Below are positions 14,908-22,334 of a stretch of 35,644 nt of DNA, piece by piece. A model generated the notes under the pieces. The model searched no databases, was not told where the DNA came from, and saw only the letters and a list, made by a program, of their open reading frames with translations. Where the stretch lies: NCBI GenBank assembly GCA_030637365.1, contig DAOWGR010000007.1, forward strand, positions 1 to 35,644, given 5' to 3'. The stretch comes from Elusimicrobiota bacterium (lineage in GTDB: Bacteria > Elusimicrobiota > Elusimicrobia > Elusimicrobiales > UBA9959). The stretch's first letter is position 1; every line of letters starts with the position of its first letter. The position numbers and the translations under genes were made by a program.

Positions 14908-14934
14908 CGGGTTCGTCAGGGAAGTAATGGCGGA
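14908..14934 (+). repeat. 27-base dispersed word, copy B
   Basis: This copy lies in the rpmJ-rpsM spacer and matches 4660-4686 at 23 of 27 bases, sharing GAAGTAATGGCGGA at the 3' end. It is preceded by a GC-rich stretch (GATTCGGCGGGCTGTCACGG) without an equivalent at the other site. Confidence 0.6.
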
Positions 14935-14958
14935 AAACTATTTTTTGGAGAAAAAATT

Positions 14959-15333
14959 ATGGCAAGGATAGTAGGATTGGATTTACCAAGAAACAAACGG
15001 ATAGATGTTGCGTTGACTTATGTTTTCGGGATAGGCGATTCTTTGGCTAAAAAGATTTTAAAAGAGCTGGGAAATCAGGTGGACCCTTCAACAAGAGTCA
15101 GGGATCTTACCGAAGAGCAAACAGGTCTTATTAATTCGCTAATCATTAAAGAATACAGAGTTGAGGGTGAATTAAGAAGGGAAGTGTCTCAGAATTTAAA
15201 AAGATATATCGAGATAGGCAGTTATAGAGGGATAAGACACAGAAGAAGTCTTCCTTCTCGCGGACAGAGAACAAAAACAAACGGCCGGACTCGTCGTGGA
15301 AGAAGAAAAACCATAGGGTCGGCGACTAAATAA
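14959..15333 (+). CDS. rpsM: 30S ribosomal protein S13
   Basis: S13 sits in the head of the small subunit and contacts the P-site tRNA and the large subunit. The 124-residue product starts MARIVGLDLPRNKRIDVAL, has the helix-two-turn-helix region GIGDSLAKKIL and LKRYIEIGSYRGIRHRR, and ends in the arginine-rich RTKTNGRTRRGRRKT. Length is normal. GGAG precedes the ATG. It starts the alpha operon group (rpsM, rpsK, rpsD, rpoA, rplQ). Confidence 0.97.
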   Translation: MARIVGLDLPRNKRIDVALTYVFGIGDSLAKKILKELGNQVDPSTRVRDLTEEQTGLINSLIIKEYRVEGELRREVSQNLKRYIEIGSYRGIRHRRSLPSRGQRTKTNGRTRRGRRKTIGSATK

Positions 15334-15382
15334 AAAAGCAAACAATTTTAGTTGTACCCGCAGTTAACGGAGGTTTTTTAAT

Positions 15383-15805
15383 ATGAGTGAAGATAAAAAA
15401 GCGAAAGATGGCGGAAAAGGAAGTTCCAGGCGCGTTGCCAAGAAAAAACATTATGGAACAATAGCGTTTGGAAAGGTGTACATCAATTCTTCCTTTAATA
15501 ACACTTTGGTAACCATAACAAATGAGAGAGGAAATGTTTTGTGTTGGTCAACATCCGGTTCTAACGGATTCAGAGGATCAAAAAAAGGAACTCCGTTCGC
15601 GGCGCAAATTACCGCGTCAAAAGTGGCGGCGAAGGCTATGGAATACGGTGTTCGGCAGGCGCATATTCTTGTAAATGGACCCGGTCCGGGCAGAGAAACG
15701 GCTATTAGAGCCATAGCTCAAGCCGGTATTCATGTTATGAGTATAAAAGATGTGACATCCATTCCTCACAATGGATGCAGGCCGCCAAAACCCAGAAGAG
15801 TTTAA
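15383..15805 (+). CDS. rpsK: 30S ribosomal protein S11
   Basis: S11 is on the platform of the small subunit and takes part in mRNA and tRNA selection. The 140-residue product has the family core FGKVYINSSFNNTLVTITN, SGSNGFRGSKKGTPFAAQ and GPGPGRETAIRAI, with the C-terminus VTSIPHNGCRPPKPRRV. A lysine-rich N-terminal stretch of about 25 residues makes it longer than usual. A strong GGAGG precedes the ATG. The upstream bases CGCAGTTAACGGAGG look like the right end of the hexamer repeat family, possibly a remnant. Confidence 0.97.
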   Translation: MSEDKKAKDGGKGSSRRVAKKKHYGTIAFGKVYINSSFNNTLVTITNERGNVLCWSTSGSNGFRGSKKGTPFAAQITASKVAAKAMEYGVRQAHILVNGPGPGRETAIRAIAQAGIHVMSIKDVTSIPHNGCRPPKPRRV

Positions 15806-15880
15806 AAAAGGTAGCGCGAAAGAGCGGCAGTTCTAAAAAATAACTTACGCACTTGAATTTTATTAGGAGGTTTAGTACCA

Positions 15881-16510
15881 ATGTCAAGATATACGGGACC
15901 CAGTTGCAAAAAATGCAGAAGGCTTAATGAGAAGATGTTTCTCAAGGGAAGCAAATGTTATAACAATTGTATTGTTGATCGCCAAAAAGCGAGCAGGGAT
16001 AATAAATTTTCCGGTCGGCGCCGAAAGGTGTCTGATTATGCCAAGCATCTTAGAGAGAAACAAATAGCGAGATTTTCCGCTCAGATATGCGAAGCGCAAT
16101 TTAAACGATTTTATTCCATGGCTACGAAAGTCAAAGGACAAACCGGAGAGTCGTTTCTTCGTTTTTTGGAAATAAGATTGGATAACATAGTCAGAAGAAT
16201 GGGTTTCGCGGTTTCATTGAAGGCCGCTCGCCAGATGGTAAACCATGGCGATGTTAAGGTTAATGGCAGGGAAGTTTCCATTCCGTCTTATATTCTTAAG
16301 CCCGGCGATACCGTCAGTGTTGATTCGAAAATAGCCGAACGATTCATTATTAAACAGGGTCTTGAGCATGCCGAAAAAGGCTCTCTTCGCCCCAGTTTTT
16401 TAAGTTTTAATCCGGAAACCCTTACGGGAAAAGTTGAGCGTTGGCCGGATAGAAGCGAAGTTTCCATAAAAGTTGACGAGCAGCTTATAGTGGAATATTA
16501 TTCTAAATAA
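15881..16510 (+). CDS. rpsD: 30S ribosomal protein S4, zinc type
   Basis: S4 nucleates 30S assembly and, in some bacteria, represses its own operon. The 209-residue product starts MSRYTGPSCKKCRRL. Cys9, Cys12, Cys26 and Cys30 form the zinc site of the C+ type. The S4 RNA-binding domain follows with LEIRLDNIVRRMGF, ARQMVNHGDVKVNG and a tail ending VEYYSK. GGAGG lies about nine bases before the ATG. Length is normal. Confidence 0.97.
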   Translation: MSRYTGPSCKKCRRLNEKMFLKGSKCYNNCIVDRQKASRDNKFSGRRRKVSDYAKHLREKQIARFSAQICEAQFKRFYSMATKVKGQTGESFLRFLEIRLDNIVRRMGFAVSLKAARQMVNHGDVKVNGREVSIPSYILKPGDTVSVDSKIAERFIIKQGLEHAEKGSLRPSFLSFNPETLTGKVERWPDRSEVSIKVDEQLIVEYYSK

Positions 16511-16528
16511 TTTAGGAGGCAGCACATT

Positions 16529-17512
16529 ATGACTCAAGATTTTTCAAAGCAGCTTCACATACCGGAGAGTATTACCGTAGATGAAAAAACCGCGACCAAT
16601 AGCTATGCTAAATTTATAGCGGAGCCTTATGAAAGCGGATACGGGCATACCGTGGGTAATTCCATAAGAAGAGTCATGCTTTCAAGTTTGGATGGCGCGG
16701 CTATAGTTGCGGTTAGAATTAAAGGAGCCACCCACGAATATTCAACAATCAAAGGCGTTCAAGAAGATGTCATTAATATACTTTTGAATTTGAAAAAACT
16801 CAGGCTAAAAATGACCGGCGACGGCCCCGAGACGCTTTATGTTTCGCTTAAAGGAAAAAAGGAAGTTAAAGCTTCCGATATACGGGAAAATGCCAATATT
16901 AAGATTGTCAATAAGGATCTTGTGATAGCGCATCTTGAATCGGGAACGGAATTTGAGGCCGAATTTGAAGTTGCCAGAGGAGCGGGATATCTTACAAGCG
17001 AAGAAATAAAAGCCAGAATAAATTTGCCGATGGAATTTATTCCCATGGATTCTCTTTTTTCTCCCATACAAAAAGTTCATTATTTGGTGGAAAACGCGAG
17101 AGTCGGTCAAAGAACCGATTATGACAGGCTTGTGATTGAAGTGTGGACGGATGGGACCATCACGCCCGTTAAGGCGATTAATCAAACGGCCGCTTTGCTT
17201 AAAAAGTCTTTATTGCCTTTTCTCGGCGGAAAAGATAAATCCGGAGATAGTTCCAAGGTTCGGGCCACTGAAAAAGAATCTCAAAAAACGGATAGCGATT
17301 CGAGTATGTTTGAACAGGGAGTTGAAATGATTGAACTTTCGTCTCGCGCGTCAAATTGTTTAAAAGTTGCCGGCATAAGAACAATCGGAGAGCTTGTCCA
17401 TAGAACGGATGAAGATTTGCTGGCGGTTAAGAATTTCGGCAAAAAGTCCCTTGACGAAATAAAGGAAAAATTGGTGGAGATGGGCTTAGGTCTTGGCATT
17501 AAGGCCGAATAA
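16529..17512 (+). CDS. rpoA: DNA-directed RNA polymerase alpha subunit
   Basis: Alpha forms the dimer on which RNA polymerase assembles, and its C-terminal domain binds UP elements and activators. The 327-residue product has the N-terminal assembly domain (AEPYESGYGHTVGNSIRRVMLSS in pieces, KGVQEDVINILLNLK, LPMEFIPMDSLFSPI). A variable linker follows (about 230-265), then the C-terminal domain with LSSRASNCLKVAGIRTIGEL and VKNFGKKSLDEIKEKL. AGGAGG precedes the ATG by about 9 bases. Length and order are standard. Confidence 0.98.
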   Translation: MTQDFSKQLHIPESITVDEKTATNSYAKFIAEPYESGYGHTVGNSIRRVMLSSLDGAAIVAVRIKGATHEYSTIKGVQEDVINILLNLKKLRLKMTGDGPETLYVSLKGKKEVKASDIRENANIKIVNKDLVIAHLESGTEFEAEFEVARGAGYLTSEEIKARINLPMEFIPMDSLFSPIQKVHYLVENARVGQRTDYDRLVIEVWTDGTITPVKAINQTAALLKKSLLPFLGGKDKSGDSSKVRATEKESQKTDSDSSMFEQGVEMIELSSRASNCLKVAGIRTIGELVHRTDEDLLAVKNFGKKSLDEIKEKLVEMGLGLGIKAE

Positions 17513-17515
17513 ATA

Positions 17516-17616
17516 ACGGCAGATTAAGATTGAGATTAAGAACAGCAATGTAAATAATTAAAATCAATATGTTTTTTAGTTTTTCTTAATCTTAACCTAA
17601 GCCTTGAACTGTTGTT
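17516..17616 (+). repeat. Hexamer-based inverted repeat, copy 3 (rpoA-rplQ spacer)
   Basis: The left arm is ACGGCAG, ATTAAG, ATTGAG, ATTAAG, then AACAGCAA. The right arm, on the other strand, is AACAACAG, TTCAAG, GCTTAG, GTTAAG, ATTAAG. The A/T-rich loop is about 40 bases. It starts 4 bases after the rpoA stop, and the AACGGAG Shine-Dalgarno of rplQ follows its right end at once. Confidence 0.8.
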
Positions 17617-17629
17617 AACGGAGATTGAT

Positions 17630-17974
17630 ATGATTAAAAATTTAGGACGTAAAAAACTGTCTAAAACAGGTTCTCACAGAAAGGCGATGTACACCAATAT
17701 GACTCAGAGTCTTATAATGAGCGAGAAAATAAAAACCACATTGCCCAAAGCCAAAGAATTAAGAGGTTTTGTCGAGAGAATTATTACAGACGCCAAAAAG
17801 GGCAGAAAGCTTGAGGTTAGACGGATTATAAGGGATAGAGCGGCGTTTGATAAAATGTTTGATATTATCGCTCCCCGGTATAAAGAAAGAAGCGGCGGGT
17901 TTACTCGAATTATAAAAATCGGCTTTAGAAAAGGCGATGACGCTGAAATAGCGATGATTAAGTTGGTGGATTAA
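17630..17974 (+). CDS. rplQ: 50S ribosomal protein L17
   Basis: L17 is near the tunnel exit. With the ATG at 17630 the product has 114 residues and begins MIKNLGRKKLSKTGSHRKAM, close to the family start. It has LIMSEKIKTTLPKAKELRGF and the C-terminal SGGFTRIIKIGFRKGDDAEI. CGGAG lies 7 bases upstream. The stop codon directly abuts the mreB start, which ties the last ribosomal gene to the cell-shape genes. Confidence 0.97.
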   Translation: MIKNLGRKKLSKTGSHRKAMYTNMTQSLIMSEKIKTTLPKAKELRGFVERIITDAKKGRKLEVRRIIRDRAAFDKMFDIIAPRYKERSGGFTRIIKIGFRKGDDAEIAMIKLVD

Positions 17975-19015
17975 ATGTTTGATTATTTTTTTAGTTTTTT
18001 TTCCAATGATATAGGGATAGATCTGGGAACAGCCAATACTCTTGTATATGTCAAGGGCAGAGGCATAGTTTTGAGAGAGCCTTCCGTAGTGGCGATTGAT
18101 AAAGATAAAAGGAGAGTCCTTGCCGTTGGCAGCGAGGCTAAGCTTATGCTTGGCAGGACTCCCTCCAATATAATGGCCGTTAGGCCTTTGAAGAATGGCG
18201 TTATCGCTGATTTTGAAGTTACGCAGGAAATGATTAAGTATTTCATTAGGAAAGTTCATAATAGAAAAAATCTTCTTCACCCCAGAATAGTTATAGGAAT
18301 TCCCGCCAGAATAACGGAAGTTGAGAAAAGAGCGGTTCAAGAGTCGGCTGAACAAGCCGGCGCGCGCGAAGTTTATTTGATTGAAGAGCCCATGGCGGCC
18401 GCCATAGGTTCGGACTTGCCTGTTTCGGACCCGCATGCCAGCATGATTTGCGATATAGGCGGCGGCACTACGGAGATAGCGGTTATTTCGCTTGGAGGAA
18501 TGGTTGTTTCCAGATCTTTGGATATTGCGGGCGATGAAATGGATGAGTGTATAGTGCAGTACTTTAAGAAAAAACATAATTTGGTAATTGGCGATACTAC
18601 GGCTGAACAAGTAAAAATAAAAATTGGTTCCGTTTTCCCACTTAAAGAAGAAAAAACCATAGAAGTAAAGGGAAGAGATCAGAATAAGGGTTTGCCTAAA
18701 ACCATTCTTGTTACATCCGAAGAAATACGACAAGCTTTAATGGAGCCCGTTCGTTTAATAGTGGAAGCTTTAAAACAGACTTTGGAAGAGACTCCGCCGG
18801 AATTGGCGGCTGATTTGATAGATAGAGGATTAGTGCTTGCCGGAGGCGGTTCTTTGATAAAGGGGTTTCCGGAATTACTTAGGCAAGAGACGGATCTTCC
18901 CGTTCATAGAGCGGCTGATCCTTTGAGTTGCGTGGCTTTAGGCTGCGGAAAATTTTTAGAAGAACTCGACAGTATACAGCAAAAAACCGATTTTCTTGGG
19001 TCTTATCGCAAATGA
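17975..19015 (+). CDS. mreB: Rod shape-determining protein MreB
   Basis: MreB is the actin-like ATPase that forms membrane-bound filaments and directs lateral wall synthesis. The 346-residue product has an N-terminal hydrophobic/aromatic stretch likely to touch the membrane. It then has the phosphate-1 motif DIGIDLGTANTLVY, the EEPMAAAIGSDL block, phosphate-2 DIGGGTTEIAVISLGG and the adenosine motif LVLAGGGSLIKGFPELL. The ATG follows the rplQ stop without a gap, so it is probably translated by coupling. Its own Shine-Dalgarno would lie inside rplQ. Confidence 0.98.
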   Translation: MFDYFFSFFSNDIGIDLGTANTLVYVKGRGIVLREPSVVAIDKDKRRVLAVGSEAKLMLGRTPSNIMAVRPLKNGVIADFEVTQEMIKYFIRKVHNRKNLLHPRIVIGIPARITEVEKRAVQESAEQAGAREVYLIEEPMAAAIGSDLPVSDPHASMICDIGGGTTEIAVISLGGMVVSRSLDIAGDEMDECIVQYFKKKHNLVIGDTTAEQVKIKIGSVFPLKEEKTIEVKGRDQNKGLPKTILVTSEEIRQALMEPVRLIVEALKQTLEETPPELAADLIDRGLVLAGGGSLIKGFPELLRQETDLPVHRAADPLSCVALGCGKFLEELDSIQQKTDFLGSYRK

Positions 19016-19116
19016 TAAATATTATTAATTATACGCGTAAGAGAGCTTTATTAAAATATCACCCGTGTTTGCTTAACTTTAGCGCCGCCGGCGCCATGCT
19101 CTTTGCCTTTTATTAA
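19012..19116 (+). CDS. Possible 34-residue small protein between mreB and mreC
   Basis: This frame starts in an ATGA overlap with the mreB stop, the same arrangement seen at the mreD-mrdA junction. It has a basic N-terminal half (TRKRALLKYH) and a hydrophobic C-terminal end (NFSAAGAMLFAFY), like a small membrane-associated peptide. There is no homology I recognise, and the spacer also contains a GC-rich hairpin, GCGCC-GCC-GGCGC (19082-19094), that overlaps the frame. It could equally be a chance frame in the spacer. Confidence 0.2.
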   Translation: MINIINYTRKRALLKYHPCLLNFSAAGAMLFAFY

Positions 19117-19154
19117 ATCGGTATTTTGCCTTTCTCAAGCCCCAAGGGGAATTG

Positions 19155-20024
19155 ATGCTAAAGGCTATAGGCAGTCACAAGGATATAACAAAAACCGTTG
19201 CGGCGATATATTTATCCATAGCGTGTTTTCTTCTGATTTTCCCCTCTTCCAAATTGGTTTATTCCGTTAGAGCGTTATTTAGCTATGTTCTTTATCCGGC
19301 TCTTAATTACGGAGCGACATCCGAATTTTATTTGCGCAATATTCCAAAGAACATTTCAAATCTTCTTAAAACCGATCAGGAAAATCGGCGGCTTTCCGCC
19401 TTGGTAGAAAATAATACCATTTTTTTAAATTACGCCGGCACGCTTATAAAAGAAAATGCGAGGCTGGTTAAGCTTCTTGATTTGAGTCCTTCTTTTGAAT
19501 GGAGGGGAACTTGGGCCAGAATTATCAATAAAAGTCCCGATAATTGTTACAGTTCTTTTTTTATTGATAAGGGGTCTGATTACGGTATTAAGGTCAATTA
19601 CACCGTTATAGCCGCCCACGGTGAAACAGTCGGTTTAGTCGGAAGGATTTTTGAAGTATATAATAATTTTTCCAAGGTGGTTTTAATTACCGATAATAGA
19701 TTTTCTTCCGTGGGTGTTTTTGGAAAAGAGGAAACTGAAAGTCTTATAGAAGGCCGCGGCGCGGAATTATTGAAAATGAGTCATATTACAATCAAAGCGG
19801 ATATCGCGAAAGATATGGATGTTTTCACCTCAAGAACCAGCATTCTTTTTCCTCAGGGAATTTCAATCGGAAAGGTGTCTAAAATATACTCTAAAAATAT
19901 GGTTATGAATTTTATTGAAGCGGATCTTTTGCCAACCATAAGCATTAATGTTATTAAAGAGGTTTATATTATTTCCAGAGATTTACCGAAGGAAATGCAT
20001 GATGTCAAGGTTTTAAGGAAATAA
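19155..20024 (+). CDS. mreC: Rod shape-determining protein MreC
   Basis: MreC is a bitopic protein whose periplasmic part activates PBP2-RodA. The 289-residue product has one N-terminal membrane segment (about residues 14-36) and a coiled-coil stretch (LLKTDQENRRLSALVENNTI). Two beta domains follow, with RIINKSPDNCYSSFFIDKGS and GLVGRIFEVYNNFSKVVLIT, features typical of the family. The ATG at 19155 follows AAGGGGA; a TTG three bases before is possible. It is separated from mreB by 139 bases, and mreD follows after six bases. Confidence 0.93.
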   Translation: MLKAIGSHKDITKTVAAIYLSIACFLLIFPSSKLVYSVRALFSYVLYPALNYGATSEFYLRNIPKNISNLLKTDQENRRLSALVENNTIFLNYAGTLIKENARLVKLLDLSPSFEWRGTWARIINKSPDNCYSSFFIDKGSDYGIKVNYTVIAAHGETVGLVGRIFEVYNNFSKVVLITDNRFSSVGVFGKEETESLIEGRGAELLKMSHITIKADIAKDMDVFTSRTSILFPQGISIGKVSKIYSKNMVMNFIEADLLPTISINVIKEVYIISRDLPKEMHDVKVLRK

Positions 20025-20030
20025 AAAACA

Positions 20031-20510
20031 ATGAAATTTATCGGGAATATATTTGTTTTTATCATTGTAAGCGTGGCTTATTGGCTGTTTAGTAATCATT
20101 TTTCATTTTTTCACATAGCTCCGAATATGCTTTTTACGGCGGCGATAAGTTTGGCCATACTTTTAAAGCCCGTAACAGCCCTCAGTTTTTGTTTTTTTTG
20201 GGGCTTGTATATGGATATGATGGGTATTAACGCTTTTGGCGCTTACGCTTTGATTTATACGCTTATGTGCTACGCGGTTCACATCAGTAAAAAGCGTTTT
20301 GATTTTGATATGCCGATTCCTCAAATCGTTCTTGTTTTTATATTGTCGGTTTTGGTGTTTTTATTTCATCAGATGTTATCTTTGATATTTACGGATGTTA
20401 ATCCGTTGCGATTAAAGGTTTTATTCGTGGAGCCGCTTGTCAATTCTTTATTGATGCCTTTTGTGTTCGCGATTTTCCATTATTTGAAAAGGAAACTGAA
20501 AATCCTATGA
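20031..20510 (+). CDS. mreD: Rod shape-determining protein MreD
   Basis: MreD is a small integral membrane partner of MreC. The 159-residue product is almost wholly hydrophobic with about five membrane segments. It contains the weakly conserved FFWGLYMDMMGINAFGAYALIY stretch (in pieces FFWGLYMDMM and INAFGAYAL), where MreD proteins usually have GLLqDl-type sequence. AAGGAAA lies upstream. Its stop overlaps the mrdA start by four bases (ATGA). Sequence conservation in this family is low, so the call rests mainly on size, topology and position. Confidence 0.9.
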   Translation: MKFIGNIFVFIIVSVAYWLFSNHFSFFHIAPNMLFTAAISLAILLKPVTALSFCFFWGLYMDMMGINAFGAYALIYTLMCYAVHISKKRFDFDMPIPQIVLVFILSVLVFLFHQMLSLIFTDVNPLRLKVLFVEPLVNSLLMPFVFAIFHYLKRKLKIL

Positions 20511-22300
20511 TTGAAAAGCAGTTGTCGCATAATCGGCTGAATTTTTTGAAAATTTCGGTTTATTTTCTGAGTTTTCTTTTCGTATTAAAAATCGTTAATC
20601 TTCAAATATTAAGGCATGACCATTATAAAGGCGTCGCGGAAAGAAATAAAACCAAAATTATTTCTCAAACGGCTTCCAGGGGAAGAATATTCACGAAAGA
20701 TAAGGTTCTTGTCGCCGGCAGCAGGCCTTCTTTTTCCCTTGTTTATTTTCCTATCGGAGGCATATCGGCGCAATACGCTGAATATCTTGCCGGCAGTCTT
20801 TCCAAATATTTAGATGTTTCTTTGGAGGAAATTAAAAAAAAGCTTTTCCTTGCGGTAAAAAGAGGAACTCCCGTAAGAATCGCGGAAAATTTATCCGATC
20901 ATAGCATGTTTTTGATTAGTGAGCTTAAAACCGTTTATCAGGGAATTAATATTATTACCGAGGCTCGGAGATTTTATCCAAAGAATAGTTTTTTAAGCCA
21001 TTTAATCGGATATATCGGTAAAATCAGTCCGGGGGAATGGAAGTATTTGCGCAACGATAAAAATTACAGTATGGATTCATATATAGGTAAAACGGGCGTT
21101 GAAAAAAGATTTGAAAAAGAGCTGAAGGGAAAAGACGGCGGTGTTTATTTGGAAGTTGATTCCAAGGGCAGGCTTATGCAAATTTTGGAGGGCAAGAAGA
21201 GCGTTAGAGGTTCAAATATTTATTTGACCATAGATTCCAAGGTTCAGGTCGCGGCTGAAGAAGGGTTAAGGGCGACGGGCAGCGGCAGCGGAGCCGTTGT
21301 GGCCGTTAATCCCCGCAATGGCGCTATTCTGGCTTTTGCTTCCTTGCCGGATTTTGATTTAAACGCTTTTGTTCGGAGAGCCGGCGCCAATGGAAACCTT
21401 AAAAACATTAAAGAATTTAATTATGCCACGCAAGGCACTTTTCCACCGGCTTCAACATTTAAAATTATAGTCGCGGCCGCGGCGCTTGAAACGGGAAAGA
21501 TTGATTTGAAGGAAAAAATTTTTTGTCCGGGATATTTTGACGCGGGCAGCAGAGTTTTTAAATGCTGGAAAAAAGAAGGACACGGCTTGACGGATTTTTA
21601 TGAAGGCATGACTCATTCATGCGATGTCTACTATTATAATATCGGAATCAGGACAGGTCCTTTGAATATTGAGAAATACGCCAAAATATTCAGGCTTGGA
21701 GTTCCCACCGGCATCAATATGCCGCATGAAAAATCCGGAAATGTATTTGGACCTTCAAGAAGAGCAAAGAAAAAAAGTTACTGGTTTATAGGGGATACTC
21801 TTAATTTAAGCATAGGACAGGGAGAAATGCTGGTTACTCCCGTTCAGATGGCGCAGGTTATAGCCGCCGTGGCAAATAAAGGCAAGTTTTGGCAGCCTTA
21901 TTATATTGATGAAGTGGTTAATTTGAAGGGTTATAAAACATTTGAATCAAAGCCAAAACTTTTAAGTAATATAAATTTAAAGAAATCCACATGGATTCAT
22001 TTAAGAGAATCTTTAAAAAAGGTTGTTTTACAGGGAACCGGTTATTCCGCCAGAATAAAAGGCGCGGATGTTTATGGTAAGACGGGAACCGCTCAGAATC
22101 CTCATGGCGAAGATCACGCGTGGTTTGTGGCTTTCGCCCAAATAGACGACAATCCTTCGGAAATCGCGGTTTGTGTTTTGGTTGAGCATGGAGAGCATGG
22201 CTCTTCGGCCGCGGCGCCCATTGCCAGACGCGTTATTGAAGCTGCGCTCAGGCACAAGTTGACGAAGCCGCCTGTGCGACGGCAGGTAGCAGGGCAATAG
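20507..22300 (+). CDS. mrdA: Penicillin-binding protein 2, elongasome transpeptidase
   Basis: PBP2 crosslinks peptidoglycan during elongation with RodA. The 597-residue product has an N-terminal membrane anchor (about 15-33), a dimerisation/pedestal domain (RNKTKIISQTASRGRI) and LSHLIGYIGKISPGEW. The transpeptidase domain has the catalytic serine in STFK (Ser316-Lys319), the second motif SCD in HSCDVYYYN and KTGT (Lys525). Length is near the family's 600-640. The last residues, RRQVAGQ, are encoded by GGCAGGTAGCAGGG-type tract DNA that continues past the stop, so the native C-terminus may have been replaced. Confidence 0.97.
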   Translation: MIEKQLSHNRLNFLKISVYFLSFLFVLKIVNLQILRHDHYKGVAERNKTKIISQTASRGRIFTKDKVLVAGSRPSFSLVYFPIGGISAQYAEYLAGSLSKYLDVSLEEIKKKLFLAVKRGTPVRIAENLSDHSMFLISELKTVYQGINIITEARRFYPKNSFLSHLIGYIGKISPGEWKYLRNDKNYSMDSYIGKTGVEKRFEKELKGKDGGVYLEVDSKGRLMQILEGKKSVRGSNIYLTIDSKVQVAAEEGLRATGSGSGAVVAVNPRNGAILAFASLPDFDLNAFVRRAGANGNLKNIKEFNYATQGTFPPASTFKIIVAAAALETGKIDLKEKIFCPGYFDAGSRVFKCWKKEGHGLTDFYEGMTHSCDVYYYNIGIRTGPLNIEKYAKIFRLGVPTGINMPHEKSGNVFGPSRRAKKKSYWFIGDTLNLSIGQGEMLVTPVQMAQVIAAVANKGKFWQPYYIDEVVNLKGYKTFESKPKLLSNINLKKSTWIHLRESLKKVVLQGTGYSARIKGADVYGKTGTAQNPHGEDHAWFVAFAQIDDNPSEIAVCVLVEHGEHGSSAAAPIARRVIEAALRHKLTKPPVRRQVAGQ

Positions 22301-22326
22301 GTGGCAGGTGTGTAGGAGACAGGTAG
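22279..22326 (+). repeat. GGCAGGT-type tract across the end of mrdA
   Basis: Degenerate repeats of GGCAGGTAGCAGG cover the last codons of mrdA and the 34-base spacer to rodA. The 13-base word GTGGCAGGTGTGT (22301-22313) recurs exactly at positions 4-16. It is a simple-sequence tract rather than a defined mobile element. Confidence 0.6.
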
Positions 22327-22334
22327 ATTAAAAA

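Noticed and set aside
17759..18733. A 324-codon minus-strand frame opposite rplQ and mreB
   Set aside because: It is long only because it mirrors mreB codons; MreB motifs on the + strand are unambiguous.
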